The translations under genes and the position numbers were made by a program. The notes beneath the pieces were generated by a model that saw only the letters and a list, made by a program, of their open reading frames with translations, did no database searches and had not been told where the DNA came from. Shown here in pieces: positions 43,512-53,288 of a DNA stretch of 64,000 nucleotides. The DNA comes from JBKBKC01 sp046294265 (GTDB lineage: Bacteria; Pseudomonadota; Alphaproteobacteria; Rhodobacterales; Rhodobacteraceae). The stretch is taken from the NCBI GenBank assembly GCA_046294265.1, contig JBKBKC010000014.1, positions 41,089 through 105,088 of the forward strand, in the 5' to 3' direction. The stretch's first letter is position 1; every line of letters begins with the position of its first letter.

Positions 43512-44856
43512 GCGCCAGGTCATGGTCTATCCCATCTACTTGAACGGGAAGGAAACCCATGTTCCCGTCGATCTGATGGACCGCAGCGAAAAGGAGTTCT
43601 GGTCGCGGGCCGAAAAGCTGCACCGGAAGCTCCAGATGGTCGTGGACCAGAACACCTATCTGATCGAGCGGTTGCAGAAGGATGAGGGCGTAATGGGGTC
43701 GGCGTTCGACTCCCTCTCATTCCTTATGGTGCGCGCGGTCAACAGCAAGATCAAGCCGGTGGACACACGGCTGGCCAGCAGCGCCCAGAACGCGTTGAAA
43801 GGCTATTCCTTTGTCGTGGAGCGGCGCCTCGGGGAGAAGTTCTATCCTGCCCTGCGGCGCGTGAACGACACTTTCAACGCGCTTCAGAACGAGATCGACA
43901 CCCAGATATCGGAACGCAAGGGCGCCAAGGTGCAGGCGGCGGGATATGTCAGTATCCTTGTGGCAGCGGCGTCTTTTGCCGTCCTGGCGGTCTATGCGAC
44001 GCGCGGTGCCGCGGTCCATATGGGCATGGGGCAGGCGCAAGCCGCCCTGGCGGGCAACGGGTTTGCCGCCGCGATACAGAGTGCGACCAACGAGGTCAGC
44101 AAAGTGCTGGACGGTACCAGCAAGGGTCTTGGCGACGCAGTCATGAATGTGACGCGGGATACTTTGCTGGCCGTTTTTTCGGCCGGACTGGCGAACAAGC
44201 TGCCAAAGGCCGTCGTGGACAAGGTGGCCGACAAGGTGGCCTGGAAGATCGCGTTGCGGTTTCGGTCTCTGGGCGGAGACAGAGCCTACAAGATCGCCCA
44301 CAACTGGGTCGTCGGACCCGGTGTGGAAGCGGGCAAGCAGGCGATGAATTCGGTGGCAAAGTTCGTGGCCGAGGCGGTGAGCAAGGGTCGGGCGCCGACC
44401 GAGTCCGACTTGCAGACGATGCTGGTTGACATCATGCTCGCGTTCTTTCTGGGCAGCGGCATGAAGCAGATGGAGCATTTCGACAGTGCCTTTGCGCGCC
44501 GCGCGCTGTCCTTCCTGAAGGACGATAAGGCGCCCGAGCGGGTCAAGGTCGCCGCCAAGAAGCACAAGGATCAGATCGCGGAGGCGGCCAAGAAATCGCC
44601 CAAGTTGGCCGACCTCTGCAAACCCACCCCGAAGGGCGCCGAGTTCGACGGGATCTGCCGCGAGGCCGCCGAGGCGGCATTCGGCGAGTCGATGAAGAAA
44701 GGCCTTGGCGTCGGGTTCGAGCAGTTGTCCTCTGGGTCGAGTGAAAGCCAGGCCCTCAAGAGCGCCGAAGCCGAGTTGGACAAAGGCGCCGATATCCAGA
44801 AGATCATTGATGCAGAGGTCGAGAAAAGCCTCAAGAAGCGGGGCGTCAAGCTCTGA
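43504..44856 (+). CDS. Large helical protein of unknown function with a central hydrophobic segment
   Basis: A 450-residue protein I cannot place in a family. Residues 25-60 look like a coiled coil (SEKEFWSRAEKLHRKLQ). A strongly hydrophobic stretch covers 147-176, and weaker ones lie at about 219-230 and 305-320. The C-terminal third is Lys/Ala/Glu-rich and helical (KVAAKKHKDQIAEAAKK). No signal peptide is present. It could insert into a membrane or form a long oligomer. The start at 43504 has AAGGGGGG upstream and overlaps the 52-residue gene. Lower GC and mixed codon use set it off from the flanking TraB/GumN and groES genes, so acquisition by transfer is possible. Confidence 0.7.
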   Translation: MSERQVMVYPIYLNGKETHVPVDLMDRSEKEFWSRAEKLHRKLQMVVDQNTYLIERLQKDEGVMGSAFDSLSFLMVRAVNSKIKPVDTRLASSAQNALKGYSFVVERRLGEKFYPALRRVNDTFNALQNEIDTQISERKGAKVQAAGYVSILVAAASFAVLAVYATRGAAVHMGMGQAQAALAGNGFAAAIQSATNEVSKVLDGTSKGLGDAVMNVTRDTLLAVFSAGLANKLPKAVVDKVADKVAWKIALRFRSLGGDRAYKIAHNWVVGPGVEAGKQAMNSVAKFVAEAVSKGRAPTESDLQTMLVDIMLAFFLGSGMKQMEHFDSAFARRALSFLKDDKAPERVKVAAKKHKDQIAEAAKKSPKLADLCKPTPKGAEFDGICREAAEAAFGESMKKGLGVGFEQLSSGSSESQALKSAEAELDKGADIQKIIDAEVEKSLKKRGVKL

Positions 44857-44866
44857 CCCCCACCTG

Positions 44867-44895
44867 TTGACAGTCGCGCCGGGCTCCCCTATCTA
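44867..44895 (+). promoter_or_regulatory. groESL promoter
   Basis: TTGACA (44867-44872) and TATCTA (44890-44895) separated by exactly 17 bases, a near-consensus sigma-70 promoter. It begins 10 bp after the stop of the unknown gene, and CIRCE covers the expected start site. Confidence 0.8.
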
Positions 44896-44902
44896 GACGC
44901 CA

Positions 44903-44929
44903 TTGGCACTCGCCCGGTGCGAGTGCCAA
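44903..44929. promoter_or_regulatory. CIRCE element (HrcA operator)
   Basis: TTGGCACTC - 9 bases - GAGTGCCAA, a perfect nine-base inverted repeat matching the CIRCE consensus TTAGCACTC-N9-GAGTGCTAA with one symmetric change. It lies just downstream of the promoter -10 and 35 bp before the groES ATG, so HrcA would block initiation until heat stress. Confidence 0.93.
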
Positions 44930-44964
44930 TTAAATTCAACCTGGAACCTAGGGAGTGTTCTCAG

Positions 44965-45252
44965 ATGGCATTCAAACCGCTGCATGACCGCGTGCTGGTC
45001 CGCCGCATCGTTGGCGAAGACAAGACCAAGGGCGGTCTGATCATCCCCGATACCGCCAAGGAAAAACCCGCCGAGGGCGAGATCGTCTCGGTCGGCGAGG
45101 GCGCGCGCAAGGATTCGGGCGAGCTGATCGCGCCGTCGGTGAAGGCGGGCGACCGCATCCTGTTCGGCAAATGGTCGGGCACCGAAGTGACGCTGGAAGG
45201 CGAAGAGCTGCTGATCATGAAGGAAAGCGACATCCTCGGCATCATCGCCTGA
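44965..45252 (+). CDS. groES: Co-chaperonin GroES
   Basis: A 95-residue cochaperonin that caps GroEL. It carries FKPLHDRVLVRR, the mobile loop around KTKGGLIIPDTAKEKP, and the IVSVGEGARKDSGE turn. The ATG at 44965 follows a GGGAG ribosome-binding site. It is the first gene of the CIRCE-controlled operon and is followed by groEL after 39 bp. Confidence 0.98.
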   Translation: MAFKPLHDRVLVRRIVGEDKTKGGLIIPDTAKEKPAEGEIVSVGEGARKDSGELIAPSVKAGDRILFGKWSGTEVTLEGEELLIMKESDILGIIA

Positions 45253-45291
45253 GCTTGTCCGATCCCCTAACCCATTCGAGGAGCTAATCAC

Positions 45292-46944
<1,653 letters not shown>

Positions 46945-46969
46945 TCGCTGCTGCACAAGCTATCGGGAA

Positions 46970-46995
46970 GGGGCGGCCGCAGGGCCGCCCCTTTT
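46970..46995 (+). terminator. Rho-independent terminator of groESL
   Basis: Perfect nine-base stem GGGGCGGCC / GGCCGCCCC (46970-46978, 46983-46991) with a GCAG loop and TTTT after it, 26 bp past the groEL stop. Confidence 0.88.
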
Positions 46996-47027
46996 CATTT
47001 GGGGCGCGTGCGGGCAGGCTGCGCGGC

Positions 47028-47912
47028 ATGGCCAAGGCGGTGTTCATCCAGTCGGCGCATTCGGATTACCTCGACCGTCCGGGCGAGGCCTATCATTTCC
47101 CGGCCATGTATCTGTCCCGCGTGGCGCAGACGGTGGGCGACTGGGTGATCTTCTATCAGGGGCGGCGTGGCGGTGAGGCGGGGTATTACGGCGTGCAGCG
47201 GGTGGCGCGGATCGTGCCCGATCCCGCCGATGGCACGCGGCATTTTGCGATTCTGGACCGCGCGTCGGAACTGGGGTTCGAACGGCGGGTGCCGCGCCTG
47301 CGAGGCGATGGCACGCCTTGGGAGACGGGGCTGCCCCTGTCGCGGGGGGCGAATACGTCTGCTGTCCGGCTGGTATCGGAGGTGGATTTCGCGGCGATTT
47401 TGGATGAGGGGCTACGGGCAGAAGATGTGCCCGATGCGCTGCCAAGAGTGGGGCCGTTGCCGCGTGATATGGATGATCCGCCGGAGCCATTCGTGCCGCT
47501 GGGCGGGGCGCGGGCGATGGTGCTCTCAAACCGGGCTTTTCGGGACGCGGCATTTGCGCGTCAGGTGAAGCGTGCCTATGGCGGGCGCTGTGCGATCTCG
47601 GGCCTCGCACTGCGAAATGGCGGCGGGCGGCCCGAGGTGGAGGCCGCGCATATCGTGCCGGTCGAGGCGGAGGGGCCGGATGTGGTTCGCAATGGCCTCG
47701 CGCTGTCGGGCACGCTGCACTGGATGTTCGACCGTGGGCTGGTGTCGGTGGAGGGTGACGGCACGGTCCTGCTGGCGCAGGGCAGCATCGCCGACGACGT
47801 GGCGCGGCGGCTGATCCGGCCCGAGGGGCGGCTGATCCTGCCCTCCCGGCCCGAGGACGCGCCCCATCGCAGCTATCTGGACTGGCACCGGACCCACCGG
47901 TTCAAGGGGTGA
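47028..47912 (+). CDS. HNH endonuclease with an N-terminal unassigned domain
   Basis: A 294-residue protein. The C-terminal part from about residue 165 is an HNH nuclease of the HNH_2 type: RCAISGLAL, then EAAHIVPVEAEG with His208, Asn222 in VRNGLALSG, and His231 in LHWMFDRG. The first 125 residues form a separate beta-rich domain: AYHFPAMYLSRVAQTVGDWVIFYQ, then YYGVQRVARIVPDP and HFAILD. The latter recalls EVE/PUA-like readers of modified bases. That match is by impression, not a search. A type IV (modification-dependent) restriction enzyme is a reasonable guess. No methyltransferase is adjacent. Many alphaproteobacteria carry similar stand-alone genes. Confidence 0.75.
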   Translation: MAKAVFIQSAHSDYLDRPGEAYHFPAMYLSRVAQTVGDWVIFYQGRRGGEAGYYGVQRVARIVPDPADGTRHFAILDRASELGFERRVPRLRGDGTPWETGLPLSRGANTSAVRLVSEVDFAAILDEGLRAEDVPDALPRVGPLPRDMDDPPEPFVPLGGARAMVLSNRAFRDAAFARQVKRAYGGRCAISGLALRNGGGRPEVEAAHIVPVEAEGPDVVRNGLALSGTLHWMFDRGLVSVEGDGTVLLAQGSIADDVARRLIRPEGRLILPSRPEDAPHRSYLDWHRTHRFKG

Positions 47913-47976
47913 CGCGTCCGGCTTGTTGCCAGCGCTTTGCGCAAGACAGCCCCGGAACGGCGCGATACCAAATGCC

Positions 47977-48837
47977 ATGCGCCTGTTCCTGCTGACCGCC
48001 CTGACCATGACCGCCTTTGCCGCGAACTCCATCCTGAACCGGATGGCGGTGGCGGGGGGCGAGATGGATGCGGCGGGGTTTGCCGTCGTGCGGGTGGTGG
48101 CGGGGGCGGTGGTGCTGGCCGCGCTGGTGGCGTGGCGCGGCGGCGTGGTCTGGCCCGGCTGGCGGGGGCGCGCGGCGGGGGTGGCGGGGCTGGTCCTCTA
48201 TCTCTTCGGCTTTTCGCTGGCCTATGGCGGCCTCGATGCCGGAACCGGGGCGCTGATCCTGTTCGGGGCGGTGCAGGTCACGATGTTCGCGGGCGCGCTG
48301 GTGTCGCGCGATGTGGTGCCTGCGCGGCGCTGGGCGGGGGCGGGGGTGGCGGTGCTGGGGCTTGTGGTGCTGCTCTGGCCCGGGGGCGGGGCGGGGCCGG
48401 ACCCGGTGCACACCGCGCAGATGGCGGCGGCGGGGGTGGGGTTTGGGATCTTTTCGCTGGCGGGACGGGGCGCGCGGGACGCGCTGTCGGCGACGGCGGC
48501 GAATTTCGTGCTGGCGGTGCCGGTGATGGTGTTGGGGGCGGTGGTGCTGCCCATGGACATCGCGACGGCCAGTCCACGCGGCCTTGGGCTGGCGGTGGTG
48601 TCGGGGGCGGTGACCTCCGGCCTTGGCTATGCGCTGTGGTATGCGATCCTGCCCGCGCTGGGCGCCTCGCGCGCAGGCGTGGCGCAACTGACGGTGCCGG
48701 TGATCGCGGCGGCGGGGGGCGCGCTGATCCTGGCCGAGCCGGTGGGGATGCGGCTGGTTGCGGGGGGTGCGCTGGTGCTGGGGGGCGTGCTCTGGGCCAG
48801 TCTCGCGCCGCGCGCCCGGGTCACGCCGCGCGCCTGA
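47977..48837 (+). CDS. EamA/DMT-family transporter
   Basis: A 286-residue inner-membrane protein with about ten hydrophobic helices arranged as two EamA repeats. The first repeat starts MRLFLLTALTMTAFAANSIL, and the second includes GVAQLTVPVIAAAGGALILAEPVG, the conserved late loop. DMT proteins export amino acids or other metabolites; the substrate is not predictable. The ATG at 47977 is chosen because helix 1 begins immediately. It is convergent with the lipase-like gene, 6 bp away. Confidence 0.9.
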   Translation: MRLFLLTALTMTAFAANSILNRMAVAGGEMDAAGFAVVRVVAGAVVLAALVAWRGGVVWPGWRGRAAGVAGLVLYLFGFSLAYGGLDAGTGALILFGAVQVTMFAGALVSRDVVPARRWAGAGVAVLGLVVLLWPGGGAGPDPVHTAQMAAAGVGFGIFSLAGRGARDALSATAANFVLAVPVMVLGAVVLPMDIATASPRGLGLAVVSGAVTSGLGYALWYAILPALGASRAGVAQLTVPVIAAAGGALILAEPVGMRLVAGGALVLGGVLWASLAPRARVTPRA

Positions 48838-48843
48838 GCGGGG

Positions 48844-49605
48844 TCAGCCGCCCGTGGCCATGCGCAGCGCGGCGGCGGTGTTCATGGCGGGGTCGAAGCG
48901 GCCCGTGCGCAGGAAGGTGATGGTTTCGCCGATCACCACGGGGTTCAGCATCATGAAGGTATGCGTCACTGGCAGCGCCAGATGGTCGGCCATCCCCGAA
49001 AGCCGGGTGGAGGCGACCGAGACCTTGCCATCGTCCGGCCCCTCGATCATCGCCGAATAGGCGGGGTTCAGCGACCTTGTGCCCGCGATCACGCCCACCG
49101 GATAGTCGGGCGGCGGCAGGCGGCGCGGAGTGGCCCCGGGGCCGGTGCCAAGCTCCAGCCCCGCCGGGCCGTTGACCCAGCCGAAAGGGGCCAGATCGCC
49201 CAGCCGATCCACCAGCTCCGAGCCGCCGTTGGGCGGGGCCAGCATGACCACGCGCCCCATGTTGGGGGGGCGATGGTCGGCCAGCCACGCGCGGGCGAGG
49301 ATGCCGCCCATCGAATGCGTGACCAGATGCACCCGTGCTGTGCCGCAGGCCGCGATGGCGGGGCCGACGTGATCGCGCGCGAGATCCGCGATGCTGGCGG
49401 TGGTGGAGGGATAGCCGCGATTGATGACCCGGTAGCCCTGATGCGCCAGCGCGTGTTCCATCAGCATCATGGAACCTTTCCCGCGCGCGAGGCCATGCAG
49501 GATCACGACGCAATCGCCCGGTGCTGCGGGCTGTGCCGGAAGGGCGAGCAGTGCCGTTGCTGCCGCAAGGGCCAGCGCCGCAGGTCGGGGAAGCAGGCGT
49601 TTCAT
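48844..49605 (-). CDS. Exported alpha/beta hydrolase, lipase-like
   Basis: A 253-residue protein. A signal peptide (MKRLLPRPAALALAAATALLA) is followed by the lipase-type entrance CVVILHGLARGKGSM with the oxyanion HG, and the nucleophile motif VTHSMGG. The Asp and His of the triad are likely in GPDDGKVSV and PVTHTFMM. The fold resembles triacylglycerol lipases and PGAP1-like hydrolases. It is probably periplasmic. The frame is open far upstream, but the signal sequence fixes the start at 49605. Confidence 0.85.
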   Translation of the reverse strand: MKRLLPRPAALALAAATALLALPAQPAAPGDCVVILHGLARGKGSMMLMEHALAHQGYRVINRGYPSTTASIADLARDHVGPAIAACGTARVHLVTHSMGGILARAWLADHRPPNMGRVVMLAPPNGGSELVDRLGDLAPFGWVNGPAGLELGTGPGATPRRLPPPDYPVGVIAGTRSLNPAYSAMIEGPDDGKVSVASTRLSGMADHLALPVTHTFMMLNPVVIGETITFLRTGRFDPAMNTAAALRMATGG

Positions 49606-49668
49606 CCCCGTCAGATAGCGATGGCCGGGCGCTGGACAAAGGGGCGACGCGGCGTCACGGTTCCGGCC

Positions 49669-50139
49669 ATGCCGCAAGCATCGCCCCGTCTGGCCGTCCG
49701 CGCGCTGATCCTGCACCGCGACAGGCTCCTTCTCGTCAATGCGTGGCCCGAGGCGGCGGGGTCGGACCTGTGGTGCGCGCCGGGGGGCGGGGTGCGGGCG
49801 GGGCAATCGCTGCCCGAGAACCTCGCGCGCGAGGTGGCCGAGGAATGCGGGCTGGAGGTGGCGGTCGGTCCGCCGCGCCTCGTGAACGAATTCCACGATC
49901 CGGCCACCGGGTTCCATCAGGTCGAGGTGTTCTTTCGCGCCACCATCCTGTCGGGGCTGGTGGGGGATGACCTGCCCGCGGTGCGCGATCCCGAGGGCGT
50001 GGTGGTGCGACGTCGCCTTGTCGCGCGGGGCGAGATGGCGCGTCTGCGGGTCAAGCCGGACAGTCTGGCCGCCGCCGCCTGGGGGGGCGGCGCGGGGATG
50101 GCGATGGGATATGATCCGCTGGAGGTGATCCAGCGGTGA
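49669..50139 (+). CDS. Nudix hydrolase
   Basis: A 156-residue Nudix protein that would cleave a nucleoside diphosphate linked to another moiety. The Nudix box is GGGVRAGQSLPENLAREVAEECGLEV-like; split here into GGGVRAGQ and REVAEECGL. The metal-binding REVAEE is intact, but the first Glu of the GX5E part is Gln. The start at 49669 fits the first beta strand (LAVRALILHRDRLLLV); no good Shine-Dalgarno is visible. It is divergent from the lipase-like gene. The substrate is unknown. Confidence 0.87.
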   Translation: MPQASPRLAVRALILHRDRLLLVNAWPEAAGSDLWCAPGGGVRAGQSLPENLAREVAEECGLEVAVGPPRLVNEFHDPATGFHQVEVFFRATILSGLVGDDLPAVRDPEGVVVRRRLVARGEMARLRVKPDSLAAAAWGGGAGMAMGYDPLEVIQR

Positions 50140-50225
50140 ACCGGGCATCCGCCGGGATATCCCGGCTGGCCTGCCGCGCCCGTCGGCCCTATCATGCAGC
50201 GGTGGGTCAGGGGTGGACGGTGCCG

Positions 50226-51632
50226 ATGGGGTCTGGTCATGCAGCCTGGGGACAGGGCGCGCTACGGCTCGCGGTGCTGGCCCTTGCGCTGCTGGGGGCG
50301 GCAGAGGTGCGGGCGCAGCGGCTGGCGCTGGTTGTGGGGAACGGCGGCTATATCCATGTCGCCCCGGCCCCCACGGCGGTGGCCGATGCCGAAGCCGTCG
50401 CCAATGCGCTGGCAGGCGCGGGATTCGAGGTGACGCGGATCATCGACGCCGGTTCCGGGCAGATGCAGGCGGCGCTGGACGGGATGTCAGGCCGTGCGGC
50501 GGTGGCCGAGGCGGTGGTGCTGTTCTACGCGGGCCAGTCGGTGCAACTGGGGGGCGAGAATCGGCTGGTGCCGGTGGAGGCGCGGCTGGACGATCCCGCG
50601 CGCCTGGTGGCCGAGACGGTTCCCCTGTCGGAGGTCATCGCGCGGCTGACCCCGGCCGCGGGGCCGCTGATCGTGCTGCTGGAGGCCGCGACGGCATCGC
50701 CCGTGGCCCCGCAGGCGCGACGCCTCGGGTTGGGGGGCGGGGGACTGGCCCCGATGGACGCGCCGCGCGGGGGAGCGGTGGTGATGTCGGCGGCTCCGGG
50801 GGCGCTGGCCTACCAGCGTCCGGGGGCGGCGATGGGGGCCTTTGCCACCGCACTCACCGCACATCTGGGGCGGCCGGGCCTCACGCTGTCGGAGGTGATG
50901 CTGCGCGTGGCCAGCGATGTGGAGGTGGCGACGGTGGGGCGGCAGGTGCCGTGGATGCAGTCGGGCCTGCGCGCGCCGTTCCTGTTCGTGCCCGAGGCGG
51001 TTCCGCCCCCCGCGCCTGTGCCCGGTGCCGTGTCCGGTGCCGTGTCCGGTGCCGTGCCCGATGTGACGGTGGCGGAACCCGCATCGCCCGCGCCTGCGCG
51101 GGAACCGCCACCCGTGGCACCGCGCCTGACCGAGGCGGACATAAATCGCCTCGTCGCCATGCCTCCCGACCAACGCGCGGCGTTCCTCGACCTGCTGGAG
51201 GCCTCGCGCTACCCCGCCGAGGATCTTGCCCGCGCCCGCGCCGCCATCGGGGTAAACGCCGTGGCGTCGGCCGGTGAGGAACCCACGGCCCCCGACGATC
51301 TGCCGCGCGCCGTGCAGGCGGAACTGGCGCGCCTTGGCTGCTATCGCCAGATGGTTGATGGAGACTGGGGGCCGGGGTCGCGCCGCGCCCTGTTGCGGTA
51401 TTTCGAGGTCAAGGGAACGCAACCACCCGATCCACCGGACCCGACCGAGGCGGTCTGGCGGGTGCTGCTGGATGAAGCGCCAGGTCTGTGCCCGGCGCCT
51501 GTGCCAGCACGCGCGCCCGTGGCACCCCGCAAGACCGCGCCCGCCACAGGGCAGACACAGCCCTCCGGCTCGGCCCCGGCGCGGCGTGAGCCCACGTGCC
51601 AGTTCGTGGGCGCTGCGATTGTCTGCCGATAG
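50226..51632 (+). CDS. Exported caspase-fold (C14) protein without catalytic dyad, with peptidoglycan-binding-like tail
   Basis: A 468-residue protein. A signal peptide ends near AEVRA|QRLA (residue 30). Residues 31-255 follow the C14 caspase layout: RLALVVGNGGY, AVADAEAVANALAGAGFEV, FYAGQSVQLGGENRLVPV, and a late APFLF. The catalytic His (normally FYAGHG) is Gln104, and the catalytic Cys (normally LDACR) lies in LLEAATA and is Ala155. So it appears to be a pseudo-caspase. A Pro/Ala linker with GAVSGAVSGAV repeats follows. A peptidoglycan-binding-like domain spans about 358-415 (GCYRQMVDGDWGPGSRRALL). Two cysteines in the tail could pair. A GTG at 50136 overlaps the Nudix stop; I prefer the ATG with the signal sequence. 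Confidence 0.82.
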   Translation: MGSGHAAWGQGALRLAVLALALLGAAEVRAQRLALVVGNGGYIHVAPAPTAVADAEAVANALAGAGFEVTRIIDAGSGQMQAALDGMSGRAAVAEAVVLFYAGQSVQLGGENRLVPVEARLDDPARLVAETVPLSEVIARLTPAAGPLIVLLEAATASPVAPQARRLGLGGGGLAPMDAPRGGAVVMSAAPGALAYQRPGAAMGAFATALTAHLGRPGLTLSEVMLRVASDVEVATVGRQVPWMQSGLRAPFLFVPEAVPPPAPVPGAVSGAVSGAVPDVTVAEPASPAPAREPPPVAPRLTEADINRLVAMPPDQRAAFLDLLEASRYPAEDLARARAAIGVNAVASAGEEPTAPDDLPRAVQAELARLGCYRQMVDGDWGPGSRRALLRYFEVKGTQPPDPPDPTEAVWRVLLDEAPGLCPAPVPARAPVAPRKTAPATGQTQPSGSAPARREPTCQFVGAAIVCR

Positions 51633-51670
51633 CGTCGGGCCGGAGGCGGGACCGCGAGTGGCGCCGGGCG

Positions 51671-51715
51671 ACGGTTTCCTGCAAGAAACCGTGCCGGAAA
51701 CTTGCAGGTTTCCGG
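51671..51715. repeat. Tandem double-hairpin intergenic element, copy C
   Basis: First hairpin ACGGTTTC / GAAACCGT (51671-51678, 51685-51692), second CCGGAAAC / GTTTCCGG (51694-51701, 51708-51715) with TTGCAG in the turn. It has the layout and CTTGC/CTGCA core words of copies A and B, and lies between the convergent pseudo-caspase and purK genes. Confidence 0.7.
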
Positions 51716-51739
51716 TGGCGACCGGTGGAGGGTGCGGGA

Positions 51740-52819
51740 TCAGCCGTCGCGGCGCGGGGCGATGCGGTTCACATGCCCCATCTTGCGCCCCGGCCGCGCC
51801 TCGGCCTTGCCGTAAAGGTGGATCGCGGTGCCGGGCGCGCGGGCAAGGTCGGGCAGGCGGGCGATGTCATCGCCGATCAGGTTCTGCATCGTCACATCCG
51901 AATGGCGCGACCCGTCGCCCAGGGGCCAGCCCGCCACCGCGCGGACATGCTGTTCGAACTGGTCGATCGCCGCGCCGTTCTGCGTCCAGTGGCCCGAGTT
52001 GTGCACGCGCGGCGCAATTTCGTTGACGATCAGGCCCTGCGGCGTGACGAACAATTCCACCCCCATCACGCCGACATACTCCAGTGCGTTCAGGATGCGC
52101 GCGGCGATCAGCACCGCATCGGTGCGCAGGCCGGGCGACAGGCGCGCGGGGATGGTGGTGGTGCGCAGGATGCCCGCCTCATGCACGTTCTCGCCGGGGT
52201 CGTAGGCTGCGACCTCGCCCGAAAGACCCCGCGCGGCGATGACCGAGATCTCGCGCTGGAAGGTCACGAACCCCTCCAGCACCGCTTGCGCCCCCTGCAT
52301 GGCGGCCAGCGCCGAGGGCGCATCGGCGGGGGTGGCAAGGCGCGCCTGGCCCTTGCCGTCATAGCCCAGCCGCGCGGTCTTGAGGATGGCAGGCGTGCCG
52401 ATGGTGGCAAGGGCGGCCTCAAGGCTAGCCATGTCGGTGACGGGGGCCCAGGGCGCTGTGGCAAGGCCCAGGCTGTTGAGAAAGGATTTCTCGGCACACC
52501 GGTCCTGCGACACGGCAAGGGCGCGTCGGCCGGGCCGGATGGGCCGCGCGGCCTCGATCAGGTCCAGCGCCGCGGTGGGGATGTTCTCGAATTCATAGGT
52601 CACCACATCGACGGCGGCCGCAAAGGCCGCCAGCGCCGCCGCATCGTCATAGGGCGCGCAGGTATGGCGGGCGGCGACCTGTGCCGCCGGGGCATCCGGG
52701 GCCGGGTCATAGACATGCGTCAGAAGGCCGAGGCGGCTGGCGGCAACGGCCAGCATCCGGCCCAACTGGCCGCCGCCGAGGATGCCGATGGTGCTGCCCG
52801 TTGGCAGGGCCTCAAACAT
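51740..52819 (-). CDS. purK: N5-carboxyaminoimidazole ribonucleotide synthase
   Basis: A 359-residue ATP-grasp enzyme adding bicarbonate to AIR in purine synthesis. It begins GSTIGILGGGQLGRML; ATP-grasp elements include PAILKTARLGYDGKGQ and VNEIAPRVHNSGHWT, all family hallmarks. Its start lies inside the end of purE (8-bp overlap), so the pair is translationally coupled. Together they convert AIR to CAIR. Confidence 0.97.
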   Translation of the reverse strand: MFEALPTGSTIGILGGGQLGRMLAVAASRLGLLTHVYDPAPDAPAAQVAARHTCAPYDDAAALAAFAAAVDVVTYEFENIPTAALDLIEAARPIRPGRRALAVSQDRCAEKSFLNSLGLATAPWAPVTDMASLEAALATIGTPAILKTARLGYDGKGQARLATPADAPSALAAMQGAQAVLEGFVTFQREISVIAARGLSGEVAAYDPGENVHEAGILRTTTIPARLSPGLRTDAVLIAARILNALEYVGVMGVELFVTPQGLIVNEIAPRVHNSGHWTQNGAAIDQFEQHVRAVAGWPLGDGSRHSDVTMQNLIGDDIARLPDLARAPGTAIHLYGKAEARPGRKMGHVNRIAPRRDG

Positions 52820-53288
52820 CCCGCGGCTCCTCGGGGATCGCGGCCGAGAGGGCGGCGCGCCAGGCGTCCAGCCGGGCCGCCAGTGCGGGGTCGGACAGCG
52901 CCAGGATCGCCGCCGCCATCAGCGCGGCATTGGCCGCGCCTCCGATGGCCATGGTGGCGACCGGATAGCCGCTCGGCATCTGGACGATGGAATAAAGGCT
53001 GTCCACCCCGGCCAGCGCCCGCGTCTGGATCGGCACGCCGATCACCGGCAGGGCGGTTTTTGACGCCATCATGCCCGGCAGATGCGCCGCGCCGCCCGCA
53101 CCCGCGATGATCACCTTCAGCCCGCGCGCCGCGGCGGTCCGGCCATAGTCCCACAACCGATCGGGCGTGCGATGCGCCGAGACGATGCGCCGCTCATGGG
53201 GGATATCCAGCTCGGTCAGGATGTCGGTGGCATCCTTCATGGTGGGCCAGTCCGATTGCGACCCCATGATGACGCCTACGATTGCCAT
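52812..53288 (-). CDS. purE: N5-carboxyaminoimidazole ribonucleotide mutase
   Basis: A 158-residue class I PurE. The active-site string GVIMGSQSDWPTM and the SAHRTPDRLWDY and AGAGGAAHLPGM motifs are intact. It rearranges N5-CAIR to CAIR. It precedes purK on the minus strand with an eight-base overlap. Confidence 0.97.
   Translation of the reverse strand: MAIVGVIMGSQSDWPTMKDATDILTELDIPHERRIVSAHRTPDRLWDYGRTAAARGLKVIIAGAGGAAHLPGMMASKTALPVIGVPIQTRALAGVDSLYSIVQMPSGYPVATMAIGGAANAALMAAAILALSDPALAARLDAWRAALSAAIPEEPRDV

Noticed and set aside
51021..51056. Three 12-bp direct repeats resembling a small satellite or CRISPR seed
   Set aside because: They encode the GAVSGAVSGAV linker of the pseudo-caspase; there are no spacers and no cas genes.
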